Below, piece after piece: positions 22,918 to 34,035 of a stretch of 64,000 nucleotides of DNA. The first letter of the stretch is position 1. Each line of letters begins with the position of its first letter. This DNA is from Limnephilus marmoratus (Eukaryota > Arthropoda > Insecta > Trichoptera > Limnephilidae). The notes below the pieces were generated by a model. It saw only the letters and a program-made list of their open reading frames with translations. It was not told the DNA's origin and searched no databases. The stretch covers positions 30,141,286-30,205,285 of the forward strand of contig OU862913.1 in assembly GCA_917880885.1 (NCBI GenBank). The letters run 5' to 3'. Both the position numbers and the translations under genes were made by a program.

Positions 22918-23762
22918 TACTAGCTTTTGCCCCTGGCTCCGCTCGCATAGTATAAGGGAGGTTTTTCACTCCACCTCCTCCACCTTCCCTATCCCCACTC
23001 CACTCCCCCCTCCCCCTAACCCCCCTGTCCACCTTCCCCCCTCCCCACTCGCCCCCTTCTCCACCACCTCCTACCTACCACCCCTCTCCCCACCCCCCCC
23101 CCCCCTCACCATCCCCTCCATACCCGTTACATACATTTTTCAAACAGCTCGCGTGCCACCTATTGCAATTTTTTTTATATAAATTTCATAATGCCAGAGC
23201 TCTGAGCTGTAGCCAATTTGTATATATTAAATACACATTTTCATTTATACAAATTTCATATAGCCAGGGCTTACCATTATACACGGTGTCCGGAAACTCG
23301 TAGTACAAGCGGGAAACTGATAAATCTACATCACCTTTGGAGTCGATTTGTGATATAACATTTTTGATTTGAGCTTTTGTTTTCGAGTAAATCGGGTCAC
23401 TAGGGGATTAATATCAGCTGTGTAATGTCTGCTAAAATGCATCGTAGGGTAAACTAGCCTCAATTTTTTTTAACCCTTTAGTCGCCGAAAAAATGGAAAA
23501 ATTGTTAAAAAATAATATAAAAATCGAAATGCCCAGATCGAAAAAAATAAGTTTTTTGGATTCTCCAGGTGATGTAGATTCACTAATTTCCCGCTTGTAC
23601 TACGAGTTTCTGGACACGTTGTATATAGCCTATATTATTCAGATGTATGAACCATATTATTGTAAAGTTTCAATAAAATCTATTCAGTAGTTTTTGCATG
23701 AATGAGTTACAAACATACATACTTCCATACAAACTTTCACCTTCATAATATTAATAAGATTA
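22918..23762. mobile_element. Helitron-like or LINE-tail repeat, interrupted
   Basis: Begins ACTAGCTTTTGCCCCTGGCT, followed by a long C-rich tract (22975-23110). After a nested MITE it ends AATATTAATAAGATTATG. Both end types recur widely in insect repeats. Related pieces lie at 34275-34540, 37243-37728, 50073-50165 and 54283-54520. Class uncertain. Confidence 0.45.
23282..23621. mobile_element. Tc1/mariner-type MITE with TA duplication
   Basis: The left end CACGGTGTCCGGAAACTCGT and the complement of the right end, CAACGTGTCCAGAAACTCGT, begin inverted repeats about 60 bp long. Flanked by TA on both sides. The interior is not coding. Confidence 0.8.
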
Positions 23763-23837
23763 TGACACAGGCCCTGATGGGAATTTTTCCTTATGAAAAT
23801 GTGTTTTAAATTTTAAAATAATTTGTCATGTATTTTT

Positions 23838-23900
23838 ATATACATCTAAAAAAATGTTGCAAAACGAAGTTATGTTTATTTTTTTTTTAATTTTTACTTT
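23838..23900 (+). repeat. Satellite monomer left of the LTR element
   Basis: One copy of the ~60-bp unit (CATCTAAAAAAATGTTGCAA, TTTTTAATTTTTACTTT) that continues at 30309; the LTR element split the array. Confidence 0.75.
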
Positions 23901-24233
23901 TATGGAAATGCGATTAAGTACTGACAACCATTATTTAAATCTATAACTAAACCGAGTTATGGCCACATTGGTCACGTGACCAATGTAGTGCTCCCAACTT
24001 CCGTCGGAGAGCGCCGCCATTCTAGCTACTGAACTCGGCCCGACGACACGTCTCGGGAATTTAATCTCATTTTCATACTTCTCCCGCGATCACAAAATTC
24101 TGTAAATACTTTTAACAAAACGGAATAAATTATTAAACGTAGAGAATTCTTTTCACTGATACAAAATACACGCAACCCTCTTCCTTGGAGACCATGTAAG
24201 TATCCTGGCGACAGCAAGCAAAGAATCCCTACA
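23901..24233 (+). repeat. 5' LTR
   Basis: 333 bp, starting TATGGAAATGCG and ending TCCCTACA. I compared it base by base with 29976-30308 and saw no difference. Confidence 0.9.
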
Positions 24234-25504
24234 TCTGGTGACCCTACGACAAGAAAAAATGATTAACGCAACTAGTGACCGCGTGTTTAACTTTCAACGT
24301 TTAAACCATTTTTTTAAATTCCTTTACACGTGTTCTTGGACCGCAGTTCAGTGGCTGGATTCCTGGGATTTATCTGGTGAGTACCGTTTTAATTTTGGTA
24401 TTTTAAAATCATCATTTCAAATTCAAATAATCAGTGCCTTATTTACAGCTATTTTATATCCCAGTATTTTTTAAAAATGTATACCCCATGTTTTTGGTTC
24501 TCAACGCTCATCGAATAACATCACAAATTTATTAAAATGTGTAATGAACGAAGCTCGTGTGGATTTCGGAAACCGATCCGCACGTGTCAAATAGCCATTT
24601 TGTTTTAAGCAAATTCAACTTGAGTTACAAACTGATGAATGTCTCTGTGGAAAAGCTTGAATATCATCCAATATTTTGTTTTAGCACTCACAACTTTTGC
24701 GAATTTGATTTACGAACATGTTCTGTAAAACGTCCAGATTCATCATAGGTGACGTTCTATACAATCACACGTATAAATCTGCAATGCAAAATGACCCTAT
24801 TTGTGACTATTTGCCTATGTATTATTCGTATCTCGGATTAAGTGCGTGTTACCCTCTATTCTAGGCATCGAACATCTTCAGCAACGCGTGATGCTACCAA
24901 GGGAGCTTCTTCAGCCGAGTCACACTTCCTGCAGCCCCGTCAACAGCTGGACGCAGCCTCCATTGCCAGCATCAGCGGCGGACACCCTCGGAACGCCATA
25001 GGAGCATCACACCTCCGAGCCCCTGCTCCAGCAGCCCGGTCGACTGATCGACGCAGCCTCCACCACAAGCATCAGCTGCGGACCCTCTCGGAAAACACAC
25101 ATCTTCATCATCTCAACAACGTTCAACCACGTAAATTTTTAACACAGTTTATACGATATTTCTGGAAATAATTTTTGCATACCCACCACAAAATTTAGCA
25201 AAACAATATGTTACAATTTTTAACACATGTCTGATAATAAGATTCTCTACATCTGAAATATTTCTACATATCAATTATTAATAATTAATCCGAATTATTC
25301 TCGCATGATTCCTACTTAAATGGTAACAGTCGATTTTTGTAAAGGTTTGCGTCTTGAATAATTTTCTAGTAACTTCAGTACATGTCACATAGATGTCAAT
25401 AGCTCTAATTTTCTCCTAAAATTATTACGGATTTTTAATACATAATCCGAAATATTTCAAAAAAATCACTATCTTTGCGTGCTTATTTCCGTATAAATGT
25501 TGAA
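24234..25504 (+). other. Retrotransposon leader
   Basis: 1.27 kb between primer-binding site and gag. 24890-25100 is GC-richer and contains two diverged copies of a ~100-bp unit (CAGCTGGACGCAGCCTCCAT; GACTGATCGACGCAGCCTCC). A 109-codon frame over it has no recognised domain. Confidence 0.6.
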
Positions 25505-26471
25505 ATGACCTCGGATGAAGAATCTCCAGCGACCACACCGACGCATCAACTCAAGATTTTGTTTCAACAATCAATTAATCCGGAACCAAAACCAACCAAC
25601 ATGGAATCAACTGGCGAACCTAGCTCTGCGACAGCAGTAAATCACGTGTCCGTTAGATTACCTAATCTATGGAGGGATCAAATTTCGCTTTGGTTTATTC
25701 AGGCTGAGGCCCAATTCGCGAACTCGCGCATTAAAGAGGATTTCACGAAGTATAATATAATTATAGCAGCTTTGGATTCACAAACCTTACAATGTGTGAG
25801 CGACATCGTGACACATCCACCGACCAATGACAAATACGCCAATTTGAAAGCAGCCCTGATTGACCGACTCCAAGACTCCGCTGAAAAACGCCTCACACGC
25901 CTACTAACAGGAATCCAACTGGAGGATAGGAAGCCAACCGACATTGCGACATATGCTAGAGCTAGCAGGACCTACCTTAGCGGATAACGCAATTGTGCGG
26001 ACATTGTGGCTACAACGATTACCTCAACATGTGCAAGCAATACTGTCGGCACTTCCCGATAACGACATTAACCAACTTGCCACAGCTGCAGACAAAATAC
26101 TAGATGTCTATCAATCAACCGATTGCAGTGCCATGGAAGATCGCAACAAACCCAGTTCATCTCGTCAGGAACCAGCTGAACATTCCTTATTACTACAACT
26201 GCAGAAACAAATAGCAGCACTTTCGCGTGAAGTAGCCCAGCTACGGTTAGCCAAAACTGAGCCCACATCAACTTATAGAGGACGGAGAAACCAGAGCCCC
26301 CGCCGAAAACCTGGCCGCTCAAGTTCCGGGTCACGCAATTCATCTCCTAATAGGAATCAAGATGGAAAATGTTTCTACCATGCAAGATTTGGAGAAAATG
26401 CTCATAAATGCTCCAAACCATGTTCTTATGTAAAGAAGAAGTCGGGAAACGACAGCGGGAACTCCCAGTAG
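25505..26471 (+). pseudogene. gag: Gag polyprotein, one frameshift
   Basis: Starts at ATG ACC TCG. The first part (to about 25950) reads the insect Ty3/gypsy gag core: VSVRLPNLWRDQISLWFIQA, then DSQTLQCVSDIVTHPP and KAALIDRLQDSAEKRLTRLL. Between about 25945 and 25985 the homologous reading moves to another frame, continuing LAGPTLADNAIVRTLWLQRL and HVQAILSALPDN. This is a short indel in an AGAG-like stretch. It ends with a basic region (RRKPGRSSSGSRNSS) and a cysteine/histidine knuckle (CFYHARFGENAHKC). The break makes this copy's capsid protein non-functional unless a relative supplies it. Confidence 0.8.
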
Positions 26472-27031
26472 AGACATGTGAGATCCCTAATACCTCTTGT
26501 CGTCTCTTCATCTATGACCTGCGAACAAGACATAAATACCTAGTAGACACCGGCGCGGACATCTCAGTCATCCCTAGGAACATGACCTTTGAGAAAGGCA
26601 ACTTGACCTCCGACAACTGCCCTTCCACATTATATGGAGCGAATGGGAAGCCAATAAGAACGTACGGCACGAGAACAATCGAACTCTACTTCGGCCTACG
26701 CCGCACAATGAAGTGGCGCTTTATCGTAGCCGATGTGTCCAAACCCATCATTGGCGCAGACTTTCTTCACCACTACAACTTGACAGTCAACTTGAGACGA
26801 GCCAAACTTGAAGACCAGTCTACTGGATTGAAAATTAGAGGATCTACCTACAAAGGACCAGCATCAGGCATCGCCACAATTTCCTCTGCTCAAAAGTATC
26901 TTGACATTTTGAAGAAATACCCCTCGTTGAGAAGGCCTACCATGCAGACACCGAATGCATTCAAACATTTTGTGACTCTTCGCATCAAAACCAAAGGCCC
27001 CCCAGTATCTGAACAGGCACAACAAACATAA
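26408..27031 (+). CDS. Retroviral-type aspartic protease, end of the element's coding region
   Basis: This frame is -1 relative to gag and overlaps its end by 64 bases. The protease signature is intact: LVDTGADISVIPR (active-site DTG near residue 51), with the flap region downstream and IIGADFLHHYNL as the second conserved block. After a linker (PSLRRPTMQTPNAFKHFVTL) it stops at GPPVSEQAQQT, just where reverse transcriptase begins in related elements. A heptamer GGGAAAC at 26444-26450, correctly phased, probably drives the -1 shift from gag. No reverse transcriptase, RNase H or integrase follows. Confidence 0.8.
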   Translation: MLQTMFLCKEEVGKRQRELPVETCEIPNTSCRLFIYDLRTRHKYLVDTGADISVIPRNMTFEKGNLTSDNCPSTLYGANGKPIRTYGTRTIELYFGLRRTMKWRFIVADVSKPIIGADFLHHYNLTVNLRRAKLEDQSTGLKIRGSTYKGPASGIATISSAQKYLDILKKYPSLRRPTMQTPNAFKHFVTLRIKTKGPPVSEQAQQT

Positions 27032-27107
27032 TCCACGACACGCAGTATGAATCATGTCGCCGTTTTCACCCACAGGAACATCACGCTACGACAACTAGTC
27101 TAGCTAA

Positions 27108-27488
27108 CCCTGCCTCTGTTCAACTAGAACAAGCAGCCAAACTGGTTTCGCGGCAGCAACTAGCCCCGCACACAAACTTCACCATTGCTAACCGCAACTC
27201 GCGGCAATGCTGAACTCTGCCTCTGTTCAACTAGAACAAGCAGCCAAACTGGTTCCGCGGCAGCAACTAGCCCCGCACACAAATTTCACCATTGCTAACC
27301 GCACCACGCGGCAATGCTGAATACATCATAATTCTCTGCTTCTGTTCAACCAGAACAGACAGAGAGCCTTGCCTCCGTTCAACCAGAACAGGCAGCCAAA
27401 CCAGTTCCGCGGCAGCAACTAGTCCCGCAAACTAATTCCACCATTGCTAACCGCACCAAGCGGCAATGCTGGATACAGCATAATTTTT
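27108..27488 (+). repeat. Three direct repeats of ~105-145 bp
   Basis: Each unit has TCTGTTCAACTAGAACAAGC or a variant, CGCGGCAGCAACTAGCCCCG and CACCATTGCTAACCGCA. Inside the LTR element. Confidence 0.85.
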
Positions 27489-27985
27489 TGGTTCTGCACG
27501 TAACAACATATTGTCATTTGGAAGACACCAAAAAAACAAACCCTGCACCTACGGCTTGACTACTTCCTGAGCAATCAACATCACACAACTCCTGCAAACA
27601 TGTCCAAAACCATTGCCTGTAACACCGATAACCAAAATCTCAACGCGTCTACATTGACCGACTCAAGACCGCTTTCGTTCCGGTTGAAGAAAATGTCACT
27701 ACACACCCACCAGCTCCCGTACACCGATAACCAAGACCACATCCACAACTGGTCACAAGATCACAACTCGTCAGGTCGGCATGTACATTCCCCAAAGAGA
27801 CTTGGGACGGAATAAAGCACAAAAAGATATTTTGATTTGACATTTTTCTCATTCATAACTCATGATAGAAATTAAATTATAAATTTCGCCTAGCTTTGAA
27901 TTGCAAACCTTTTTTATAAAGTTTACTTTTCGTTAAAATACTGCGAATAACACAATATTTAAATGCACGGATTTTTTTTTTACGG

Positions 27986-28255
27986 AAATCTTACCTATAA
28001 TATTGTAAATTGTCAATCAACATAATCTAAAACTTAGATCATTATTGTGTATTCACAAGTGTGAAACGCCTTCAACACGATGAAACAATTCATCATTTAA
28101 CTGCATAACTCATGCATTTTAAATCTTACCTATAATATTGTAAATTGTCAATCAACATAATCTAAAACTTAGATCATTATTATGTATTCACAAGTGTGAA
28201 ACGCCTTCAATACGATGAAACAATTCATCATTTAACTGCATAACTCATGCATTTC
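27986..28255 (+). repeat. Two 135-bp direct repeats
   Basis: 27986-28120 and 28121-28255 are almost identical (AAATCTTACCTATAATATTG to CTGCATAACTCATGCATTT). A third diverged unit follows at 28256-28360. Confidence 0.9.
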
Positions 28256-29334
28256 AAAAAACATTACATATTAAGCATGTTATTACAATTTTAAATCACT
28301 CCTAATTAGATGAAAACTTTTCATCATTCAACTGCATACTTTGTGCACTTCAAAGGTACTACAAACACCACTGTGTTTTTACAATTCTTAAAAACGTTAT
28401 AATTAAAATTTATAATAAAAAATGTAAAATTCACATCATACAACCGCATTCATGTGTTACTACAAGCATTACAGCACTATTGTAATCAACTTTCCAAACA
28501 GTCAATTAAAATCATCATATTATATAATATTATGTACCAAGGTACACATTATCTACTCTACAAACTATGTACATAGTAGGTAACTCTTTACCACATGATA
28601 AACATTGTTATTCATGCATTTTGTCTTTTAACCACGCTTCTCTGGATGTACACGGCACTCTTATACATCTAGTGAATCATGTGGTTGAAATCATTTATTT
28701 TAAATATACTTTTCTGCTTTTATACACTTACAAGTTAAAGCCACTTTGTCTTACGTACGTAAAAGAACATGGTTATTCGACTCACATCAACAAAAAACAC
28801 ACTTTTACGTACTAAAGACAATGTGCAGCCTCTTTGACTTAAAAATCATCATTTTTTGCTACAGAATAGCATAAACCCTTATTATTTATAATTTTATGAT
28901 GAACGCCTAACTAGGGCTCCAAAAAATATAATACTTTTAGGAAGAAAGCTCTACCATATGTATATGGTATATTATGTATCAATTTAAATATTTCTTACAC
29001 TAGATATAGCTTATTGTTAAACATACCTGCTACTATAGTTTTCTTTTTCAATATAACTTATAAAAAATACAGCATTCTGCTATTTACAACCTACCTGCGA
29101 AATGTTTCTCAAGTAAATTACAACTTTTGACCATACATTTGCGAATATATTTTTAAACATGTATAATGTTATTTTAAGGTTACTTTAAGTCATAGTCTTA
29201 AATATTATCTTGTATACAATCAATGTACAATGATTTTACAACCAGCGCTTTTAATTGCGCACGACTGGTAAAACAATTCTACTAGCTCTGAACATAGTTC
29301 ATTGAGGCAACAACATTCAATGTTCATACATTAA

Positions 29335-29460
29335 TTGAAAAACAATCAACTGGAATCATTTCTCAAATTCCATGTACCACTACAATCAGCTGGAATCATA
29401 TCTCTAATTCCAAGTATCACTACAATCAGCTGGAATCATATCGCAAATTCCATGTACCAC
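29335..29460 (+). repeat. Three 40-bp direct repeats
   Basis: AATCAGCTGGAATCATATCT and ATTCCATGTACCACTAC recur three times in tandem. Confidence 0.8.
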
Positions 29461-29975
29461 GCTATATCATGTACACCAATGCTCCGAACGCCTAGTTCGT
29501 CGATGCGTTTACCACGGTAAATAAAGTAAAGAGCTCATACAGCTTGACAAGTTTTAAAAAAACATTATTTAAAACTAACTTGTAAATACTCACATCAGAA
29601 TTAACTGATTTCAACACCAAATAAAATGTTTATAGTATACAATAGTGTAGTAATTCTCAACATTACGTGTCATGGTTACACATTAATCTTATGATTTCAT
29701 GTATTAGAATTAAGATTTTCAGCTTAAAAAATTTCTTTTTGGTTAAACCTTTAATACCTTCCAATGTGTTCTTGAAAGTATAACAACAGTCTACTTCATT
29801 AACTGATCATTCTACTCTGCTCGAGTAACGTAATCCTTATAATTTTTCGAACACATTGGAGGCTATTCTTGTTTGGACTGAAGGTGCCTCAGTCAGAATA
29901 AGATTAGTACCAGTAATATAATCTCCTTTAACGATTTTCCATTGTTTACATTATCGTTAGCACTGGAGGGGAGGC

Positions 29976-30308
29976 TATGGAAATGCGATTAAGTACTGAC
30001 AACCATTATTTAAATCTATAACTAAACCGAGTTATGGCCACATTGGTCACGTGACCAATGTAGTGCTCCCAACTTCCGTCGGAGAGCGCCGCCATTCTAG
30101 CTACTGAACTCGGCCCGACGACACGTCTCGGGAATTTAATCTCATTTTCATACTTCTCCCGCGATCACAAAATTCTGTAAATACTTTTAACAAAACGGAA
30201 TAAATTATTAAACGTAGAGAATTCTTTTCACTGATACAAAATACACGCAACCCTCTTCCTTGGAGACCATGTAAGTATCCTGGCGACAGCAAGCAAAGAA
30301 TCCCTACA
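29976..30308 (+). repeat. 3' LTR
   Basis: Identical to 23901-24233; preceded by the polypurine tract and followed by the CTTT target duplication. Confidence 0.9.
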
Positions 30309-30716
30309 CTTTCATACATCTAAAAAAACGTTCAAAACGAGGTTATGTTTAATTTTTTTTTAATTTTTACTTTCATGCATCTAAAAAAATGTGCCAAAAC
30401 GAGGTTATGTTTAATTTTTTTTTTAATTTTTACTTTCATACATCTAAAAAAACGTTCAAAACGAGGTTATGTTTAAATTTTTTTTAATTTTTACTTTCAT
30501 ACATCTAAAAAAATGTTCAAAACGAGGTTGCGTTTAATTTTTTTTTTAATTTTTACTTTCATGCATCTAAAAAAACGTTCCAAATCGAGGTTATGTTTAA
30601 TTTTTTTAATTTTTACGTTCATGCATCTAAAAAAAGTTCCAAAACGAGGTTATGTTTAATTTTTACTTTCATACATCTAAAAAACATTCCAAAACGAGGT
30701 TATGTGTAATTTTCTA
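30309..30716 (+). repeat. 60-bp satellite array, about seven monomers
   Basis: Monomer CATCTAAAAAAACGTTC, then AAAACGAGGTTATGTTTAAT, then a T/A run and ACTTTCATA. Copies differ by a few bases and by T-run length. The last monomer ends within 15 bases of the acceptor of the clip terminal exon, and its T-rich tail supplies part of the polypyrimidine tract. Confidence 0.85.
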
Positions 30717-30728
30717 TTTCTGTTGCAG

Positions 30729-30795
30729 TTTCGACTGTGAGGTGTTCTTGGAAGTTTGCTGTCTGACAGCCAACATAACCTCTACTGCTGCCTAG
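30729..30795 (+). CDS. Clip-domain peptide, terminal exon A
   Basis: After TTTCTGTTGCAG the exon adds one base to finish codon 60. It then reads 21 residues (FDCEVFLEVCC, then LTANITSTAA) and a TAG at 30793-30795. The spacing C-x6-CC completes the six-cysteine clip pattern begun in exon 1; the final CC pair is diagnostic. A glycosylation site (NIT) follows. The joined product is 81 residues with a mature part near 60. No protease domain or further exon can follow the stop. Exon B at 40637 is a paralogue in the same phase. Which one is used, or whether both are, cannot be decided from sequence. Confidence 0.65.
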
Positions 30796-31077
30796 GGATC
30801 TGCAAATGCGAATAATTGGATTTCTTGAAACTCCACATAAATCTGGATTTTTCTTAAATTATTTTTTTAATTAAAAAAAAGATAACAAAAAATAACCTAA
30901 CCTAACCTAAAGTAACTAACCTATCCTAATAATGTGTTCTTTTTTATAAGGTTAACCTTTTTCTAAATAATTTTGATCAAAGTCATAATAAATTTTTTTA
31001 CAAGAATTAACAGTTTTATTTTTATTTGTCGCAACATTGTTTATTCTTTTAAAAGTGATTCGGTATTCGGTTCAATT

Positions 31078-31915
31078 TTGGGAGGCAGGTATGGGTACCG
31101 CCGACCCGGGAAGCGTATTTACAAAACCTATACCGATTCAGTCGCGGTAACGACAATTTACATTTTAAATATACCTCTTTGTTGGTTATTTTTTATCACA
31201 TTGCAAAAACAAAAATTGTTCTAAAATCTAGATAAAATAATCTTTCTGATGTGTATATTAGAAATTAATAATTTTATTTCTAAATATTAAAATGTTAATA
31301 TTATTCCCATATATTGTAAATACAACCCTTCAATGATAACTTTTTATCACTTTGCAAAAACTAAAATTGTTCTAAAATCTAGATAAAATAATCTTTCCAA
31401 TGTGTATATTAGAAATGAATAATTTTATTTCTAAATATTTAAATTTTGATATTGAAAATTTAAAGCGACTGAAACGCGGTAGGGATTGTAAATACGCACC
31501 CGGGAATCATTTATTGGAAAATCAAAACCTCTGCCGTAGGTCAACCCCAAGTGGCAAGCTATGTTTGGTGACTTGGCAGGGGTGCCCGGGCTCATGAGGA
31601 AAGGTTTGTCCGGTTCTTGGAAGTGGGCGCGTCTACCCACCAACTGCATGGCAGGCCGGATCAGAAGAGAATTGTTGAGGGAGGGAACATCGCCTTGCAC
31701 TGCAGTGGGAGGGATGGATTCATACGTTCGTCACTCCTGGACACACTGATCCCCAGATTCCTATCCACCTCTAATACCCATTTTCCTTCCTAGAAATTCC
31801 TCTCCTTTCTTTCCTAAAAAGACCTTCCACACAGCATCCCCAAAGATAAAATAGGCCCTGAGGAGAATTATTTTCCTCGCCGCATTGTATGTGAAGCTAA
31901 TGTATAAAAAAAGGA
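31078..31915 (+). mobile_element. SINE-A, interrupted, shared by both duplicates
   Basis: 31078-31112 (GGGAGGCAGGTATGGGTACC) is the 5' end. 31498-31915 is the rest, ending GAAGCTAATGTATAAAAAAA. The matching copy at 41495-41870 shows that the SINE was there before the duplication. Confidence 0.75.
31113..31497. mobile_element. 385-bp inverted-repeat element with 9-bp target duplication
   Basis: Ends GCGTATTTACAAAACCTATA and, on the other strand, GCGTATTTACAATCCCTACC. The flanks are ACCCGGGAA at 31104-31112 and 31498-31506. A 9-bp duplication suggests the Mutator superfamily. The interior has two ~110-bp direct repeats (TTGTTCTAAAATCTAGATAA). Confidence 0.8.
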
Positions 31916-32629
31916 AAAAATTAGATAACTGAAAGAACAGTAATAAATTTAGAACACATTCTTTCACAGAATTTGAATACCTACTTAAATACATCAAAAC
32001 TCAAAGGTAAAATTCAAGTTCTGATATTATTTCACCATGTACCGGTTGTTTCACGGTAAGTACTTGAATAATAACTTTCACAGAACTTTGATGAATTGTT
32101 CAAATTCTTTAAACAACCCATCCTAAATGTTTTGTATTCTGATTTTTGTATTCTGAGAGTCTATTAAAAGCATAACTCAGTTTTCTTTTTTCTAACCTCA
32201 AATTATACTACTCCCAGACAGAACTTGTACACACGTCATCGATGTTTGTCCTCTTGTATGAAAACGAAAAATGCGGAAGACACTAGAACGATGACTTCAC
32301 ATACAATCTCTCTCTGGGACTAGTGTAAGCACAATTTTGAAACCCACTGAACAATAAATTTTTTTAAATAAATAAGAGAAATGAAAAATACTCAATATTT
32401 TGACAGCCTATTTAATTCCTTAACCCCTCAGGCCTCGACCATATTTAGTCAGACGGTCAAAATATTTCCGCTTTGCAATAAAATCCAAATAAATGGAATG
32501 TTTCTAAGCATCTCCCAAAACTAAAAACTGTTTTTGGAAGGCGATAAAGAAAGCTTGCAAATTTTATCGATCAAAATAAACATGTAATTTTTGCGATAAA
32601 AATTTTGCAAATTTTAAAACTGGCTCACC

Positions 32630-33357
32630 TTAAGAGGGTATTACAAAAGAAAACCAGAAATATGTCATTTTTAAATCAGATTTTAGACGTATTGACTCTT
32701 TTCCACAAAAAATTATAAATTGATTTCGAAAGATTGTTCTTTTATATAGCATTCGCATGTTTTAAATTTTTAGAAAAAATGTTTATTTTTAGTATAATAA
32801 GGTTATACCATAGGTCGTTGGCAGTTTGTTAAATTTTCAAAAAAGATTTTGTATTATACCACACCCATTTCAAATCATATAATCAATCATGCAGAAAAAT
32901 AAATCAATACATTATCTGGGTACCGCATGTTTTAGAATTTTAATTTTAGTTTAAATAAAAACATAAAAAAATATTTACCTACTTACATGTATTTCTTGAC
33001 GAAAATTGGTCCGTTTGTGTATTTATTTGCGCACTTACAAACCAATACATTTCAGATTTTTTTAACATTCTTATTAAATTTAGACATTATTGAAAAATGA
33101 TAAATACTTATAATCAAAAAATAACTACAAAAAGTACACTATTTTAATAGTTTTATCATCACGCCTTTCAGCATTTTTGGATGAAGGTATAAATTAAAGC
33201 TAATTTGGATTGAAATAAATTCGATATTGAGTTATAATTTAAAAAAGCTGGTACGGAGAATAATTAATCTTTCTCATTGTAACCGCCCTGCACGATCGTA
33301 AGAACAACTTTCGACGAAATGTGGATTTTCGTCCGCTGGCTGGTTATACGCTCTTAA
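32630..33357 (-). mobile_element. TTAA-ended MITE, copy 3
   Basis: Reverse orientation of 6232-6955. Bounded by TTAA on both sides; absent at the matching place in duplication copy B. Confidence 0.8.
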
Positions 33358-33837
33358 GTAAAAATAATAATTGAAATTCCTAAAGTTTCATCATTTTTTT
33401 CCAAATTTGCGGTCTGAAACTTTGGTTTCATAAAGGTGTATATTTTACTCCTTTGAGGTTAGCTTTACGTGTTTTTTTCATCATATTTTATTATATTAAC
33501 GGTGTAAGAAAGAAAAAAACATGAATTTGTAAACAGAATGGGAATATCCTTCAACATTGATGACAATATCCTTCAAAAGCTATACAAAGGGAGTTTTTCT
33601 CATAAAAAAAATTGAATATTCATGTAGACTTTTATAAAAAGTCAATAGTTCCATATGAATAAATTCGGATATATTTATCCGAGACGCTATTCAGGATACA
33701 AACCAATTCTTAGAATGATTGTTTCCAATAAAAGGGTGAGTTGCCCGTAATATGGAAAAAAAGAATTAGTTGAAGATAATATTGTTAAATCTAAAATTTG
33801 AAATATGAGATTGACAAATATGACGGTTTTACAGAAG

Positions 33838-34035
33838 GTGGCAATAGCGAAATTGGTTAACGCTCTCGTCGCGGTTAGACGAGAGTTCTGGTTTTGAGTC
33901 CCAGTTGCGACCCTTGTCTTTTTCTATTTTTCTGTGTCTTGTTCTCTTTCATATGTTCATTTAGATTATTATTGTTATCTTCTTCTTCAATGATATATTA
34001 AATTGATGGGAATAACCCTCAAAAGTTATAAAAGA
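33838..34035 (+). mobile_element. SINE-C copy with tRNA-like head
   Basis: Head GGTGGCAATAGCGAAATTGG (box A region) and TGGTTTTGAGTCCCAGTTGC (box B region), then TCTGTGTCTTGTTCTCTTTC and the tail CTTCTTCTTCAATGATATAT and AACCCTCAAAAGTTATA. Related copies: 52607-52920 and 56735-56950. A tail-only piece lies at 33540-33630. Confidence 0.65.

Larger units (their letters stand above)
27032..29975 (+). other. Non-coding replacement of pol
   Basis: About 2.9 kb without significant frames. It holds three blocks of direct repeats (27108-27488, 27986-28255 and 29335-29460), AT-rich filler, and the polypurine tract at the end. No trace of reverse transcriptase or integrase is seen on either strand. 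Confidence 0.7.
23901..30308 (+). mobile_element. Ty3/gypsy-type LTR retrotransposon, 6408 bp, pol-deleted
   Basis: Bounded by two identical 333-bp LTRs. The flanks CTTT at 23897-23900 and CTTT at 30309-30312 form a 4-bp target duplication. After the 5' LTR comes a primer-binding-type sequence, CTGGTGACCCTACGAC (24235). Before the 3' LTR is the polypurine tract GGAGGGGAGG (29965-29974). Gag and protease are recognisable, but the coding region stops where reverse transcriptase should begin. 27032-29975 is non-coding and full of short repeats. It inserted into a satellite array in intron 1 of the clip-peptide gene. Identical LTRs mean a recent insertion, so enzymes must have come from a relative. 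Confidence 0.9.
22490..30728 (+). other. Intron 1 of the clip-peptide gene
   Basis: 8.2 kb, GTGAGT at the 5' side and TCTATTTCTGTTGCAG at the 3' side. About 6.4 kb of it is one recent LTR element, so the ancestral intron was under 2 kb. It also holds a SINE-A, a Helitron-like piece and a 60-bp satellite that abuts the acceptor. For the second terminal exon the intron would be 18.1 kb. Confidence 0.6.
30729..33490 (+). repeat. Segmental duplication, copy A
   Basis: Matches 40637-44520 in order. Shared pieces are the terminal exon, TAACCTAACCTAAAGTAACT, a SINE-A, CTAACCTCAAATTATACTA, CTCTCTCTGGGACTAGTGTA and the GTTTCATAAAG segment. Insertions after the duplication differ: copy A has a 385-bp element (31113-31497) and the TTAA MITE (32630-33357). 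Confidence 0.75.

Noticed and set aside
24026..30319. Identical 63-codon minus frames in the two LTRs
   Set aside because: The sharing reflects LTR identity, not a duplicated gene.
30896..30912. Three CCTAA units (also near 40800 and 43915), like the insect telomere repeat
   Set aside because: Only two or three units and not at a chromosome end; the two at 30.9 and 40.8 kb are explained by the segmental duplication.
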